NCBI RefSeq assembly: GCF_001941625.1
Contig: NZ_CP016076.1
Location: forward strand, 620,001-684,000
Length of the DNA stretch: 64,000 nucleotides
Source: Actinoalloteichus fjordicus
GTDB taxonomy: Bacteria > Actinomycetota > Actinomycetes > Mycobacteriales > Pseudonocardiaceae
Direction: 5' to 3'
The translations under genes and the position numbers were made by a program. The notes below the pieces were generated by a model. That model was not told where the DNA came from, made no database searches, and saw only the letters and a program-made list of their open reading frames with translations. How positions within the stretch are numbered: position 1 is the stretch's first letter; every line of letters begins with the position of its first letter. Below are positions 1 through 9,582 of this stretch, piece by piece.

Positions 1-138
1 CGAGATTCGGGGGCGGAGCGGGCTGGGAACTGGGCTGTCTGTCTGTGGAACGGCCATGCCGGAATGCTCCCAGACCTGGCCTTCTGTCGGTGAGCCTGCC
101 CCTGGAGTCGCGGTCATGACGGTCTGCGGGCAATGGGG

Positions 139-169
139 TTGGAGTAATGCGGGCCGCGTACCGTACACT
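139..169 (+). promoter_or_regulatory. Candidate promoter for tRNA-Trp/secE
   Basis: TTGGAG at 139-144 and TACACT at 164-169 are separated by 19 bp and lie about 105 bp upstream of tRNA-Trp. The -10 fits the actinobacterial TAnnnT pattern; the -35 is weak and the spacing long. The remainder of 1-274 shows no credible gene. Confidence 0.4.
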
Positions 170-274
170 TCCGATCCTGGGCAGGCTCACCGCTTCAGAC
201 CCGGCTGCGTCATGGGTCGGCGACGGTGCGCGAGGTTGTCCGGACGGCGGTGGACCATCCGGTTCGGCCGCCAA

Positions 275-347
<73 letters not shown>

Positions 348-381
348 CGTCGAAGCCGACGGCTGAGCGGAGGAGCGCAGC

Positions 382-795
382 GTGAGCGAGGACCGCGAGC
401 ACAAGCGGGACGGGGAGGGCGACGACGCCTCCCGGCCACGCAGCGCTGCCGAGCGTCGCGAGCGCCGCGCCTCCGGGCGCCCGGCTGCCAGGAAGGACCG
501 ACGCGGCGGAGACGCCGAGTCGTCCAAGGGCGAGGTAGTGAGTTCGGGCGCCACCCCGAAGAAGGGGCGGCCGACCGAGTCGCGCGACGGCAAGGGCAAG
601 CGCCCTTCGCTGCCGCGTAGGCTTGGTCGGTTCATCCGCGAGGTCGTGGCTGAACTCCGGAAGGTCATCTGGCCCACGCGCAAGCAGATGGTGACCTACA
701 CACTGGTGGTGCTGGTCTTCGTTTCCTTCATGGTGACGCTGGTGGCGGGACTGGACATCGCCTTCAGCCAGGGCGTGTTGTGGCTGTTCGGCTGA
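382..795 (+). CDS. secE: Preprotein translocase subunit SecE
   Basis: SecE is the small essential subunit of the SecYEG channel that clamps the two halves of SecY in the cytoplasmic membrane. The 137-residue product starts at GTG behind GGAGGAGCGCA. About 75 residues of charged, Arg/Glu-rich N-terminal extension, typical of actinobacteria, precede the conserved amphipathic segment ([20 protein letters not shown]) and one C-terminal membrane helix (about residues 106-133). Position between tRNA-Trp and nusG supports the call, and it is probably co-transcribed with nusG. Confidence 0.95.
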   Translation: MSEDREHKRDGEGDDASRPRSAAERRERRASGRPAARKDRRGGDAESSKGEVVSSGATPKKGRPTESRDGKGKRPSLPRRLGRFIREVVAELRKVIWPTRKQMVTYTLVVLVFVSFMVTLVAGLDIAFSQGVLWLFG

Positions 796-868
796 TCTCG
801 ATCCGTTGCGGATCGCAGGTCGGTGGACGGGCCGCGACCGCGACACACGAGAGGAAGCGGGACCGACA

Positions 869-1666
869 GTGACCTCCAACGAGGACAGCCAGGAGCTGGC
901 CGGCCTGTCCGACGCGCAGGTGCACGCCAAGGACGCCGATGACGACTCGACGGCTGTCGAGTCCGCCGAGGCCGGCGAGACTGCCACGGAGGCCACCGAC
1001 GGTGCTGCTGCCGGAGCGGCCTCGACAGGCGAGGCGGCCGAGGAGCCCCAGGACGAGCCCGAGTTCGACCCGGTGGCCGAGATGCGCGCCGCGCTCGCGA
1101 GCGCGCCCGGCGAGTGGTACGTCGTGCACTCCTACGCCGGTTACGAGAACAAGGTCAAGACCAACCTCGAGACCCGGGTCCAGACCCTCGACGTGGAGGA
1201 CTTCATCTTCCAGGTCGAGGTGCCGACCGAAGAGGTCACCGAGATCAAGAACGGCCAGCGCAAGCAGGTGCAGCGCAAGGTGCTGCCCGGCTACATCCTG
1301 GTCCGGATGGAGCTGAACGACGCCTCCTGGGGCGCGGTGCGCAACACGCCTGGTGTCACCGGCTTCGTCGGGGCCACCTCGCGTCCCTCGCCGCTGACCC
1401 TGGACGAGGTGCTGAAGTTCCTCGTCCCGCAGGTCGAGGAGGCCAAGCCGGAGAAGGGCAAGGCCGCCGCTGCGGCAAGCAAGTCGAACATCGAGGTCGA
1501 CTTCGAGGTCGGCGAGTCGGTGACCGTCATGGACGGGCCGTTCGCCACCCTGCCCGCGACGATTAACGAGGTCAACGCCGACGCACAGAAGCTCAAGGTG
1601 CTGGTGTCGATCTTCGGCCGCGAGACTCCGGTGGAGCTGTCGTTCAACCAGGTCTCCAAGATCTGA
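869..1666 (+). CDS. nusG: Transcription termination/antitermination factor NusG
   Basis: NusG binds the RNA polymerase clamp and links elongation to Rho or to the ribosome. The 265-residue product has an acidic, low-complexity extension of about 75 residues. The NGN domain follows ([19 protein letters not shown], then the LPGYILVRM segment), then an Ala/Lys-rich linker and a C-terminal KOW domain ([19 protein letters not shown]). The GTG start at 869 follows a GAGGAAG ribosome binding site at 851-857; an earlier in-frame start at 806 lacks such a site. The normal downstream neighbour rplK is absent here and rplA follows after only 120 nt. Confidence 0.95.
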   Translation: MTSNEDSQELAGLSDAQVHAKDADDDSTAVESAEAGETATEATDGAAAGAASTGEAAEEPQDEPEFDPVAEMRAALASAPGEWYVVHSYAGYENKVKTNLETRVQTLDVEDFIFQVEVPTEEVTEIKNGQRKQVQRKVLPGYILVRMELNDASWGAVRNTPGVTGFVGATSRPSPLTLDEVLKFLVPQVEEAKPEKGKAAAAASKSNIEVDFEVGESVTVMDGPFATLPATINEVNADAQKLKVLVSIFGRETPVELSFNQVSKI

Positions 1667-1699
1667 CCACGGCGACATTCGTTCGCCTGCTCAAGACCC

Positions 1700-1717
1700 C
1701 GCCGCGTCCCTGCGGCG
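1700..1717 (+). other. GC hairpin in the nusG-rplA spacer
   Basis: CGCCGC (1700-1705) pairs with GCGGCG (1712-1717) across a six-base loop. It lies in the 120-nt spacer where rplK would be expected. There is no T tract, so it may be a weak terminator or an RNA processing/pausing structure. Confidence 0.4.
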
Positions 1718-1786
1718 TCGGAAATGTGGGAGGGCCACGCGCTGGCCCGTCACCACGACTGATCCAGAATCGAAGGAACAGAGGAC

Positions 1787-2506
1787 ATGACCAAGCGCAG
1801 CAAGGCTTATCGTCAGGCAGAAGAGCTGATCGACCGCGCGCGGCTCTACTCGCCGCTGGAGGCGACCAAGCTGGCCCAGGAGACCGCCAAGGCCAAGCAG
1901 AACTCCACGGTCGAGGTGGCGATCCGGCTCGGCGTCGACCCGCGTAAGGCCGACCAGATGGTGCGTGGCACCGTCAACCTGCCGCACGGCACCGGCAAGA
2001 CCGCCCGCGTGATCGTCTTCGCGACGGGGGACAAGGCAGCCGAGGCCGAGGCCGCAGGCGCCGACGCGGTGGGCACCGACGAGCTGATCGAGCGCATCCA
2101 GGGCGGTTGGCTGGACTTCGACGCCGCGATCGCCACGCCGGATCAGATGGCCAAGGTCGGTCGGATCGCGCGCATCCTCGGCCCGCGTGGCCTGATGCCG
2201 AACCCGAAGACCGGCACCGTGACGCCCGACGTCACGAAGGCCGTCACCGAGATCAAGGGCGGAAAGATCACTTTCCGGGTAGACAAGCAGGCCAACCTGC
2301 ACATGGTGATCGGCAAGGCGTCGTTCGAGACCGACAAGCTGGTCGAGAACTACGCGGTCGCCCTGGACGAGGTGCTGCGGGCGAAGCCCTCGGCAGCCAA
2401 GGGCCGCTTCCTGAAGAAGATCACCTTCTCCACGACCATGGGCCCCGGCATCCCGGTCGACCCGAACCGCACCCGCGACCTGCTGTCCGACGAGGCCTCT
2501 TCCTGA
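1787..2506 (+). CDS. rplA: 50S ribosomal protein L1
   Basis: L1 forms the mobile L1 stalk of the large subunit, helps eject deacylated tRNA from the E site, and in many bacteria represses its own operon. The 239-residue product is full length. It shows the family signature near residues 136-150 ([12 protein letters not shown]) and the C-terminal [12 protein letters not shown] segment. ATG follows GGAACAGAGGAC. It directly follows nusG with no rplK between, which is unusual, and a strong terminator closes the unit. Confidence 0.97.
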   Translation: MTKRSKAYRQAEELIDRARLYSPLEATKLAQETAKAKQNSTVEVAIRLGVDPRKADQMVRGTVNLPHGTGKTARVIVFATGDKAAEAEAAGADAVGTDELIERIQGGWLDFDAAIATPDQMAKVGRIARILGPRGLMPNPKTGTVTPDVTKAVTEIKGGKITFRVDKQANLHMVIGKASFETDKLVENYAVALDEVLRAKPSAAKGRFLKKITFSTTMGPGIPVDPNRTRDLLSDEASS

Positions 2507-2530
2507 GGTCCTACGCAGGCTGACCACGTG

Positions 2531-2566
2531 ATCGGGCCCCCGCCGCATCTGCGGCGGGGGCCCGAT
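2531..2566 (+). terminator. Rho-independent terminator after rplA
   Basis: A perfect 16-bp stem with a four-base ATCT loop (left arm 2531-2546, right arm 2551-2566) lies 24 nt after rplA. The arms carry the GGGCCCCCGCCGC core, followed by TCGTCTGTG. No gene is visible in the remaining stretch to 2954. Confidence 0.85.
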
Positions 2567-2954
2567 TCGTCTGTGCGGGTCCTCGATCGCTGCGGGTGCA
2601 GCAGGAGCTCCCCGGCCAGCCGAAGGCAGACCGGCCGTCCGGGGCAGGTGCTCGGTGGGCCTGACGGTCGGGCCTGGGCATGGGCAGGACGGGGGGGACC
2701 GGGCAGCGGAGCCGCGTCGGCGTCGTTCCGACTCCGACGCGGTGCGGCCGGGGAGCGCTCGCCGATCACTGTGCAACCAGCGGCCTGCGGAGCCTGCACC
2801 CGTGCCAACCCGAGCCCCGACGGGGGCGGGCCGTCCCGCCGTGCGACGTCCGCGCTCGCGGCTGCGGCCCGTGCGGGTCGCACGTGAGCTGATCGAAGCG
2901 GGTGACCCGGTCGCCGCGCCGTCGCCCACCGGTCCCCAGGGTGCGTCGGCCTGC

Positions 2955-4070
2955 TCAGCCGCAGTCCTCCTCCTGGTGATCGGTGATCAGCCAGGATCGG
3001 GTGTCGTCCTGGTACGTGAGCTCGAAGATTCCCAACGGCGGACCGCCGTTGACGGTCATCTCGCAGGAGCTGATGGTCGCGACGCGTCCCGTCGGACTGT
3101 TCGCCGAGTCGGGGAAGCCGGGGCTGCGGTAGCCCATCTCGACGTCCTCCCCGAGTGCCTGCACCGCCGACACGCAGTCCGCGGCGCCGAAGGCGGTGGC
3201 GAAGGCCGCCGCCGCCTCGGCCGAGAAGAGGGCGCAGCCTTCGGCGGCGGGCCCGAAGAGCACGTAGGTGTGCAGTAGCCGGATGGTCTCCGACGGCCTG
3301 CCGGTCACGGTCGGATCGGCGGCCTCCGACGGCGGCGCCGAGGCCTCGCACTCTTCCTCGACCGAGTAGCCCGCCACCTGCCAGCCGCCGTCGGGGTGCC
3401 GGGTCAACTCGAACGTGCCCAGCGGTGTCCCGCCCCGGACGGTCATCGACCCGCAGGAGCTGATCTCCTTGCGGTCGCCGTCGACCTGTCCCGCGTCGGT
3501 GCCGAACTCGGGGCTCGCGTACCGCTCGGCGTCGGTCACCTCGCCCGCCAGCCCCCGGACGGCCTCGGCGCAGTCCGCCGCACCATGAGCGTCGGCGAAC
3601 TGCGTCGCGGCCGAGGCGGTGAACAACGAGCAGGGACGTTGATCGCCCTCCTCGTGGTGCCCGATGTAGTGATAGACGGTGCGGACCGTCTCGCGCGGGC
3701 TGGCAGGCCGGACGCTCCCGCCGGTGCCGAAACCGGGGCTCTGCCCGCCGGGACCGCTTGCGGACCCCCCGCCGCCGAACATGCACTGCTGCACCAGCAG
3801 GGCGACGATCACCAGGATCACGAACATCAGCAGCTTGCGGACAAGCTTCCTGCGCAGCAGACGTCGCCAGAGCGGGACGGGCTTCTCCGGCGCCTTCTCC
3901 TCGGTCTGGGCCGCCTGAAAGCGCTGATACTCCTGGAAGCGGCGGAAGTCCTCGAACTCACGCCGCTGCACGGCGTCGAGCTGATCGGGACCCTCGGTGG
4001 GGCCTGCGGGCAGCGCGGCTGGGCGCGGAGGGACCTCGTCGGAGTCGTCGGGGCGTCGCAGTTCGGCCAC
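2955..4070 (-). CDS. Membrane-anchored protein with duplicated four-cysteine domain
   Basis: This 371-residue protein has no function that I recognise. Residues 1-75 are a Pro- and Arg-rich cytoplasmic segment with a DFRRFQEYQRFQ helix. Residues 78-97 form one membrane helix. A Gly/Ser linker leads to two tandem extracytoplasmic repeats (about 125-241 and 258-370). Each repeat has four cysteines at near-identical spacing: 147, 167, 206, 241 and 279, 299, 336, 370. Matched motifs are AADC, ISSC, PLG-FEL and EE-C. Two disulfides per domain and an NTF2-like fold are plausible inferences. It is transcribed against the ribosomal operons between rplA and rplJ, a site where actinobacteria often carry extra genes. 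Confidence 0.8.
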   Translation of the reverse strand: MAELRRPDDSDEVPPRPAALPAGPTEGPDQLDAVQRREFEDFRRFQEYQRFQAAQTEEKAPEKPVPLWRRLLRRKLVRKLLMFVILVIVALLVQQCMFGGGGSASGPGGQSPGFGTGGSVRPASPRETVRTVYHYIGHHEEGDQRPCSLFTASAATQFADAHGAADCAEAVRGLAGEVTDAERYASPEFGTDAGQVDGDRKEISSCGSMTVRGGTPLGTFELTRHPDGGWQVAGYSVEEECEASAPPSEAADPTVTGRPSETIRLLHTYVLFGPAAEGCALFSAEAAAAFATAFGAADCVSAVQALGEDVEMGYRSPGFPDSANSPTGRVATISSCEMTVNGGPPLGIFELTYQDDTRSWLITDHQEEDCG

Positions 4071-4295
4071 GTCCCCATCATGCCGTGCGTGATCGGGTGC
4101 AGGTAGTGACTTGCCGAGCCCGGGGCGCGGCTGGGACGTCGAGGCCGGTGTGTGGAGCCTGCGGGCTTGCGCTGCCCTCCGCCGCCTTCTGCCGTGATCG
4201 CTGGCCGTGACTTTCGGCCGAGGCAGGCGGGGCGGTTGCGGCGCGGGTCGACAGCCTGCCGAGAGGGCCTCGCCGGGGATGCCTGGACCGTGCGC

Positions 4296-4301
4296 TATCC
4301 T
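4296..4301 (+). promoter_or_regulatory. Candidate -10 of the rplJ-rplL promoter
   Basis: TATCCT at 4296-4301 lies just upstream of the L10 leader, so transcription would start near 4308. No good -35 is visible. The stretch 4071-4290 shows no gene. Confidence 0.35.
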
Positions 4302-4304
4302 TGA

Positions 4305-4470
4305 CGCCAGTTCTACCGAAGACCGCTGGTTTCGTGGCCGCAGGCGACTGCGACACGACGAAGGCCCGTCGCAGACGGGCGGCCCGCGCAGGAGGAACGA
4401 GGCTCTTACGGGTCAGCCCTGATGCGGCTGCCGTTCTCACGCCCCGTGCCGTCCAGCGCCGGGGCGTTCG
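4305..4470 (+). ncRNA. L10 leader, autoregulatory mRNA element
   Basis: The 5' region of rplJ contains CCGAAGACCGCTGG (4317-4330) and CCGCGCAGGAGGAACGAGG (about 4383-4401). These resemble the conserved pieces of the bacterial L10 leader that is bound by the L10(L12)4 complex. A terminal hairpin CGCCCC/GGGGCG (4440-4466) could act as attenuator. Feedback control of rplJ-rplL is the expected role. Identification is by motif recall; a covariance search with the L10_leader model would settle it. Confidence 0.65.
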
Positions 4471-4564
4471 TCTTCTCCGCGTGGTCTTCGCTTCGGAATC
4501 AGCAGACCCGAGCACCTGTCGTTCGGTTCGCCGAACGACATTCGATGCGCAGAGAGGAGGCGAC

Positions 4565-5125
4565 ATGGCCAAGTCCGACAAGGTCGACGCGGTCACCGAG
4601 ATCTCGGACCGGTTCCGTTCTGCCTCGGCAGCGGTGATCACCGAATATCGCGGGCTTTCCATGGCACAGCTCAACGAGCTGCGCCGTGCACTGGGCCAGG
4701 GCGCCACGTACCGGGTCGCGAAGAACACGTTGGTCAAGCGTGCCGCGGTGGACGCCGGAGTGGACGGTCTCGGCGACCTGTTCACCGGTCCGACCGCCAT
4801 CGCCTTCGTCGAGGGCGAGCCCGTCGACGCTGCCAAGGCCCTGCGTGACTTCGCGAAGGACAACAAGGCGCTCGTCATCAAGGGCGGGTACATGGACGGC
4901 CGCGCGCTGTCCGTGGACGAGGTCAACCAGATTGCCGACCTCGACTCCCGTGAGGTGCTGCTGGCCAAGATGGCGGGTGCGCTGAAGGCGAACCTGTCCA
5001 AGGCCGCCGCCACCTTCGCGGCACCGGCCACCAAGGCGGCCAGGCTCTTCGTCGCCCTGGAAGAGAAGAAGCCGGCAGGCGAGGCCCCGGCGGCCGAGGC
5101 CGCCGACGCTCCGGCCGAAGCCTGA
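4565..5125 (+). CDS. rplJ: 50S ribosomal protein L10
   Basis: L10 forms the base of the ribosomal stalk and carries the L7/L12 dimers that recruit translational GTPases. It also binds its own leader. The 186-residue product has the N-terminal rRNA-binding domain ([29 protein letters not shown]) and an Ala/Glu-rich C terminus. The ATG at 4565 follows a strong GAGAGGAGGCGAC site; longer in-frame starts would run into the leader RNA. It heads the rplJ-rplL pair. Its usual partner in the GTPase centre, L11, is not encoded in this window. Confidence 0.96.
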   Translation: MAKSDKVDAVTEISDRFRSASAAVITEYRGLSMAQLNELRRALGQGATYRVAKNTLVKRAAVDAGVDGLGDLFTGPTAIAFVEGEPVDAAKALRDFAKDNKALVIKGGYMDGRALSVDEVNQIADLDSREVLLAKMAGALKANLSKAAATFAAPATKAARLFVALEEKKPAGEAPAAEAADAPAEA

Positions 5126-5199
5126 GCACCCACCCACACCACCAGCCCGTCCGGTAGTCCTCGTACGCCGGCCGGGTGAGCCAGAAAGGAACCGCCACC

Positions 5200-5583
5200 A
5201 TGGCGAAGCTGTCCAACGCAGAGCTGCTCGACCACTTCAAGGACATGACCCTTCTCGAGCTCTCCGGCTTCCTGAAGGAGTTCGAGGAGACCTTCGACGT
5301 CACCGCCGCCGCGCCTGCCGCCGTGGTCGCCGCAGGCCCGGCCGCCGCCGCTGAGGCCGTCGAGGAGCAGAGCGAGTTCGACGTGGTCATCGAGGCTGCG
5401 GGCGACAAGAAGATCCAGGTCATCAAGGTCGTCCGCGAGCTCGTCAGCGGCCTGGGCCTGAAGGAGGCCAAGGAGCTCGTCGAGAGCGCGCCCAAGGCCG
5501 TCCTCGAGGCCGTCGCCAAGGACGCTGCCGAGTCCGCCAAGGAGAAGCTCGAGGCTGCGGGCGCCAAGGTCACCGTCAAGTGA
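5200..5583 (+). CDS. rplL: 50S ribosomal protein L7/L12
   Basis: L7/L12 is the multicopy stalk protein that contacts EF-Tu, EF-G, IF2 and release factors. The 127-residue product shows the N-terminal dimerisation helices (residues about 1-32), an Ala-rich hinge (about 38-55), and the globular C-terminal domain with [20 protein letters not shown]. The ATG at 5200 follows AGAAAGGA. A strong terminator 22 nt downstream separates it from rpoB. Confidence 0.97.
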   Translation: MAKLSNAELLDHFKDMTLLELSGFLKEFEETFDVTAAAPAAVVAAGPAAAAEAVEEQSEFDVVIEAAGDKKIQVIKVVRELVSGLGLKEAKELVESAPKAVLEAVAKDAAESAKEKLEAAGAKVTVK

Positions 5584-5605
5584 TCTAGTGCTGTTGCACA
5601 CCGCG

Positions 5606-5644
5606 TGTCGGGGGGTGGATTCCAGGTGGAACCACCCCCCGACA
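5606..5644 (+). terminator. Terminator between rplL and rpoB
   Basis: TGTCGGGGGGTGG (5606-5618) pairs perfectly with CCACCCCCCGACA (5632-5644), giving a 13-bp stem. It lies shortly after the rplL stop, so it probably ends or attenuates the rplJL transcript. Confidence 0.75.
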
Positions 5645-5803
5645 TGTGTCCACCGCCGAGTCGGCGGGCCGTCCGGGACGGACGACGGTGACACGAGGTG
5701 ACGGTCTGCTGGGCCACGCGAGTGATCGGCGCGTGCCGTCTTGACTCAAGCGCGGACCGGAGTCACTCTGTTGTCGTGCGAGTGGCGGCGTGGCCGTTGC
5801 CAC

Positions 5804-5832
5804 TCGACAGTCGCCGGGATTGCGGCTAGACT
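5804..5832 (+). promoter_or_regulatory. Candidate rpoB-rpoC promoter
   Basis: TCGACA (5804-5809) and TAGACT (5827-5832) are spaced 17 bp apart, close to the consensus for the primary sigma factor. About 130 nt of leader would precede rpoB. The rest of 5645-5970 shows no gene. Confidence 0.6.
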
Positions 5833-5970
5833 GGCTCTTTGCGCTGCCCACTTTCCGCCTGTCCTCTGTCGGGGCGTAGGATGTTGGGCACCACTGCACC
5901 CTTGACAGCTGTGTTAGTCGGCTGCTAGCGCCGCTGCTTAGCCAGCTACCAGTCCCTGGAAGGACGCATC

Positions 5971-8900
5971 TTGGCAGTCTCCCGCGCGACCCAGGCCACT
6001 GCTGCGACCAACTCCATGTCGGGGATCCCTGGGGCACCCAAGCGGGTCTCGTTCGCGAAGATCCGTGAGCCGCTCGGGGTGCCTGATCTGTTGGACCTTC
6101 AGGTCCAGTCCTTCGAATGGCTCACCGGGGCCGAATCCTGGTTCCAGCGCCGCATTGACGCGGGCGAGGACCTCCCGGTCGGTGGGCTTGAAGAGGTCTT
6201 GAACGAGATCTCCCCGATCGAGGACTTCTCCGGCTCGATGTCTCTCTCCTTCTCCAGCCCGCGCTTCGACGAGGTCAAGGCCTCGGTCGAGGAGTGCAAG
6301 GACAAGGACATGACCTACGCGGCGCCGTTGTTCGTCACCGCGGAATTCACCAACAACACCACCGGCGAGATCAAGAGCCAGACGGTGTTCATGGGTGATT
6401 TCCCGATGATGACGAACAAGGGCACGTTCATCATCAACGGCACCGAGCGAGTCGTCGTCTCCCAGTTGGTCCGTTCGCCAGGCGTCTATTTCGATCACGC
6501 CGTCGACAAGACGACGGATAAGGACGTCTACAACGTAAAGATCATTCCCAGCCGTGGAGCCTGGCTGGAGTTCGATGTCGACAAGCGCGACACGGTCGGT
6601 GTCCGGATCGACCGCAAGCGTCGTCAGCCCGTCACGGTGCTGCTGAAGGCCCTCGGCTGGAACGCCGAGCGCATCCGGGAGCGCTTCGGCTTCAGCGAGA
6701 CGCTGATCGCCACCCTCGACAAGGACCACACCGCCGGGCAGGACGAGGCGCTGCTCGACATCTACCGCAAGCTGCGTCCTGGCGAGCCCCCGACCAGGGA
6801 GAGCGCGCAGACCCTGCTTGAGAACCTGTTCTTCAAGGACAAGCGCTACGACCTCGCCAAGGTCGGCCGATACAAGCTGAACAAGAAGCTCGGCATCAAC
6901 GAGCCCGTCCAGGCGGGCACGTTGATCGAAGAGGACATCGTCACGACGATCGAGTACCTGGTCCGCCTGCACGCAGGCGACGACAAGATGCTGGTCGGAC
7001 AGGGCGACGAGGTCGTCGAGGTGCCCGTCGAGAGCGACGACATCGACCACTTCGGCAACCGTCGCCTTCGCACGGTCGGCGAGCTGATCCAGAACCAGAT
7101 CCGGGTCGGCCTGTCGCGGATGGAGCGGGTCGTCCGCGAGCGGATGACCACGCAGGACGTCGAGGCCATCACGCCGCAGACCCTGATCAACATCCGGCCC
7201 GTCGTGGCCGCGATCAAGGAGTTCTTCGGCACCTCGCAGCTCTCCCAGTTCATGGACCAGACCAACCCGCTCGCGGGTCTGACCCACAAGCGCAGGCTTT
7301 CGGCGCTGGGTCCGGGCGGTCTGTCCCGGGAGCGCGCGGGCATGGAGGTCCGCGACGTCCACCCGTCGCACTACGGCCGCATGTGCCCGATCGAGACGCC
7401 GGAAGGCCCGAACATCGGTCTGATCGGCTCGCTGTCGTCGTACGGCCGGGTGAACCCCTTCGGGTTCATCGAGACGCCGTACCGGAAGGTCGTCGAGGGT
7501 CGGGTCACCGATCAGGTCGACTTCCTGACGGCCGACGAAGAGGACCGCTTCGTCAAGGCGCAGGCGAACACGCCGATCTCCGACGACGGCACCTTCCTCG
7601 AGGACCGGGTCCTGGTCCGCCGGAAGGGCGGCGAGCTGGACTACATCCCGCCGTCGGACGTCGACTACATGGACGTCTCGCCCCGACAGATGGTGTCCGT
7701 CGCCACGGCGATGATCCCCTTCGTCGAACACGACGACGCCAACCGTGCCCTGATGGGCGCGAACATGCAGCGCCAGTCGGTGCCGTTGCTGCGCAGCGAG
7801 TCGCCGCTGGTCGGCACTGGCATGGAGCTGCGTGCCGCCGTCGACGCGGGTGACGTCCTGGTGGTCGACAAGGCAGGCGTCATCGAAGAGGTGTGCGCCG
7901 ACTTCATCACCGTCATGGCCGACGACGGGACTCGGCAGACCTACCGGCTGCACAAGTTCCGCCGCTCGAACCAGGGCACCTGCACCAACCAGAAGCCGAT
8001 CGTCTCCGAGGGTGAGCGCGTCGAGATCGGCCAGGTCATCGCCGACGGACCGTGCACCGACGAGGGCGAGATGGCCCTTGGCAAGAACCTGCTCGTGGCG
8101 ATCATGCCGTGGGAGGGGCACAACTACGAGGACGCGATCATCCTGTCGCAGCGCCTCGTGCAGGACGACGTGCTCACCTCGATTCACATCGAGGAGCACG
8201 AGATCGATGCTCGTGACACCAAGCTGGGTGCCGAGGAGATCACGCGGGACATCCCGAACGTCTCCGAGGACGTCCTCGCCGACCTCGACGAGCGCGGCAT
8301 CATCCGCATCGGCGCCGAGGTCCGGCCCGGCGACATCCTGGTCGGCAAGGTCACCCCGAAGGGCGAGACCGAGCTGACTCCGGAGGAGCGTCTGCTGCGC
8401 GCCATCTTCGGCGAGAAGGCCCGCGAGGTGCGGGACACGTCGCTGAAGGTGCCGCACGGGCAGAACGGCAAGGTCATCGGCATCCGGGTGTTCAGCCGGG
8501 ATGACGACGACGAGCTGCCCCCCGGGGTGAACGAGCTGGTGCGCGTGTACGTGGCGCAGAAGCGGAAGATCCAGGACGGCGACAAGCTGGCCGGTCGGCA
8601 CGGGAACAAGGGCGTCATCGGCAAGATCCTGCCTGCCGAGGACATGCCCTTCCTGCCGGACGGCACGCCGGTCGACATCATCCTGAACACCCACGGTGTG
8701 CCGCGACGGATGAACATCGGTCAGGTGCTGGAGACCCACCTCGGCTGGATCGCGAAGCAGGGCTGGGACATCGAGGGCAACCCGGACTGGGCGGGCCGCC
8801 TTCCCGACGAGCTGTACTCGGCGGAGCCGGGTACGAACACCGCCACCCCGGTGTTCGACGGCGCCAGGGAAGAGGAGATCACCGGTCTGCTCGGCTCGAC

Positions 8901-9465
8901 GCTGCCCAACCGGGACGGCGAGCGGATGGTCAAGGCCGACGGCAAGGCACGACTGTTCGACGGGCGCAGCGGCGAGCCGTACCCGTACCCGGTCGCGGTC
9001 GGCTACATGTACATCCTGAAGCTGCTGCACCTGGTGGACGACAAGATCCACGCTCGGTCGACCGGTCCATACTCGATGATCACTCAGCAGCCGCTCGGTG
9101 GTAAGGCACAGTTCGGTGGCCAGCGGTTCGGCGAGATGGAGTGCTGGGCCATGCAGGCCTACGGCGCTGCGTACACGCTCCAGGAGCTGCTCACGATCAA
9201 GTCGGACGACGTGGTCGGTCGGGTCAAGGTCTACGAGGCCGTGGTCAAGGGGGAGAACATCCCCGACCCCGGCATCCCGGAGTCCTTCAAGGTGCTGCTC
9301 AAGGAGCTGCAGGCACTGTGCCTGAACGTCGAGGTGCTCTCCACCGACGGCGCCGCGATCGAGATGCGCGACACCGAGGACGAGGACCTGGAGCGGGCTG
9401 CCGCGAACCTGGGCATCAACCTCTCGCGCAACGAGTCGCCGTCTGTCGACGATGTCGTGAACTGA
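5971..9465 (+). CDS. rpoB: DNA-directed RNA polymerase subunit beta
   Basis: RpoB is the second largest core subunit and forms one side of the active-site cleft. The 1164-residue product starts at TTG behind GGAAGGA, as in several actinobacterial rpoB genes. The rifampicin pocket (about residues 420-450) keeps the sensitive-type residues: Asp429 in FMDQ, His439 in THKRR and Ser444 in RLSALGPGG. The downstream [22 protein letters not shown] and [15 protein letters not shown] motifs are intact. Nothing suggests a divergent or resistant second copy. rpoC follows after 117 nt. Confidence 0.98.
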   Translation: MAVSRATQATAATNSMSGIPGAPKRVSFAKIREPLGVPDLLDLQVQSFEWLTGAESWFQRRIDAGEDLPVGGLEEVLNEISPIEDFSGSMSLSFSSPRFDEVKASVEECKDKDMTYAAPLFVTAEFTNNTTGEIKSQTVFMGDFPMMTNKGTFIINGTERVVVSQLVRSPGVYFDHAVDKTTDKDVYNVKIIPSRGAWLEFDVDKRDTVGVRIDRKRRQPVTVLLKALGWNAERIRERFGFSETLIATLDKDHTAGQDEALLDIYRKLRPGEPPTRESAQTLLENLFFKDKRYDLAKVGRYKLNKKLGINEPVQAGTLIEEDIVTTIEYLVRLHAGDDKMLVGQGDEVVEVPVESDDIDHFGNRRLRTVGELIQNQIRVGLSRMERVVRERMTTQDVEAITPQTLINIRPVVAAIKEFFGTSQLSQFMDQTNPLAGLTHKRRLSALGPGGLSRERAGMEVRDVHPSHYGRMCPIETPEGPNIGLIGSLSSYGRVNPFGFIETPYRKVVEGRVTDQVDFLTADEEDRFVKAQANTPISDDGTFLEDRVLVRRKGGELDYIPPSDVDYMDVSPRQMVSVATAMIPFVEHDDANRALMGANMQRQSVPLLRSESPLVGTGMELRAAVDAGDVLVVDKAGVIEEVCADFITVMADDGTRQTYRLHKFRRSNQGTCTNQKPIVSEGERVEIGQVIADGPCTDEGEMALGKNLLVAIMPWEGHNYEDAIILSQRLVQDDVLTSIHIEEHEIDARDTKLGAEEITRDIPNVSEDVLADLDERGIIRIGAEVRPGDILVGKVTPKGETELTPEERLLRAIFGEKAREVRDTSLKVPHGQNGKVIGIRVFSRDDDDELPPGVNELVRVYVAQKRKIQDGDKLAGRHGNKGVIGKILPAEDMPFLPDGTPVDIILNTHGVPRRMNIGQVLETHLGWIAKQGWDIEGNPDWAGRLPDELYSAEPGTNTATPVFDGAREEEITGLLGSTLPNRDGERMVKADGKARLFDGRSGEPYPYPVAVGYMYILKLLHLVDDKIHARSTGPYSMITQQPLGGKAQFGGQRFGEMECWAMQAYGAAYTLQELLTIKSDDVVGRVKVYEAVVKGENIPDPGIPESFKVLLKELQALCLNVEVLSTDGAAIEMRDTEDEDLERAAANLGINLSRNESPSVDDVVN

Positions 9466-9582
9466 CCTCGCTGACGTCGGGCGGGGGTCGATCCGGGTAT
9501 CCGGATCGACTTCCGCCCGACCTGGCCCTGCCCCACAGGTCCGTCAAGGATCTGAACCAACTATCAGGGGAGAAGAACCGGC

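Noticed and set aside
7230-7335. Possible rifampicin-resistant rpoB allele
   Set aside because: The residues that usually change (Asp, His, Ser of the cluster) are all of the sensitive type.
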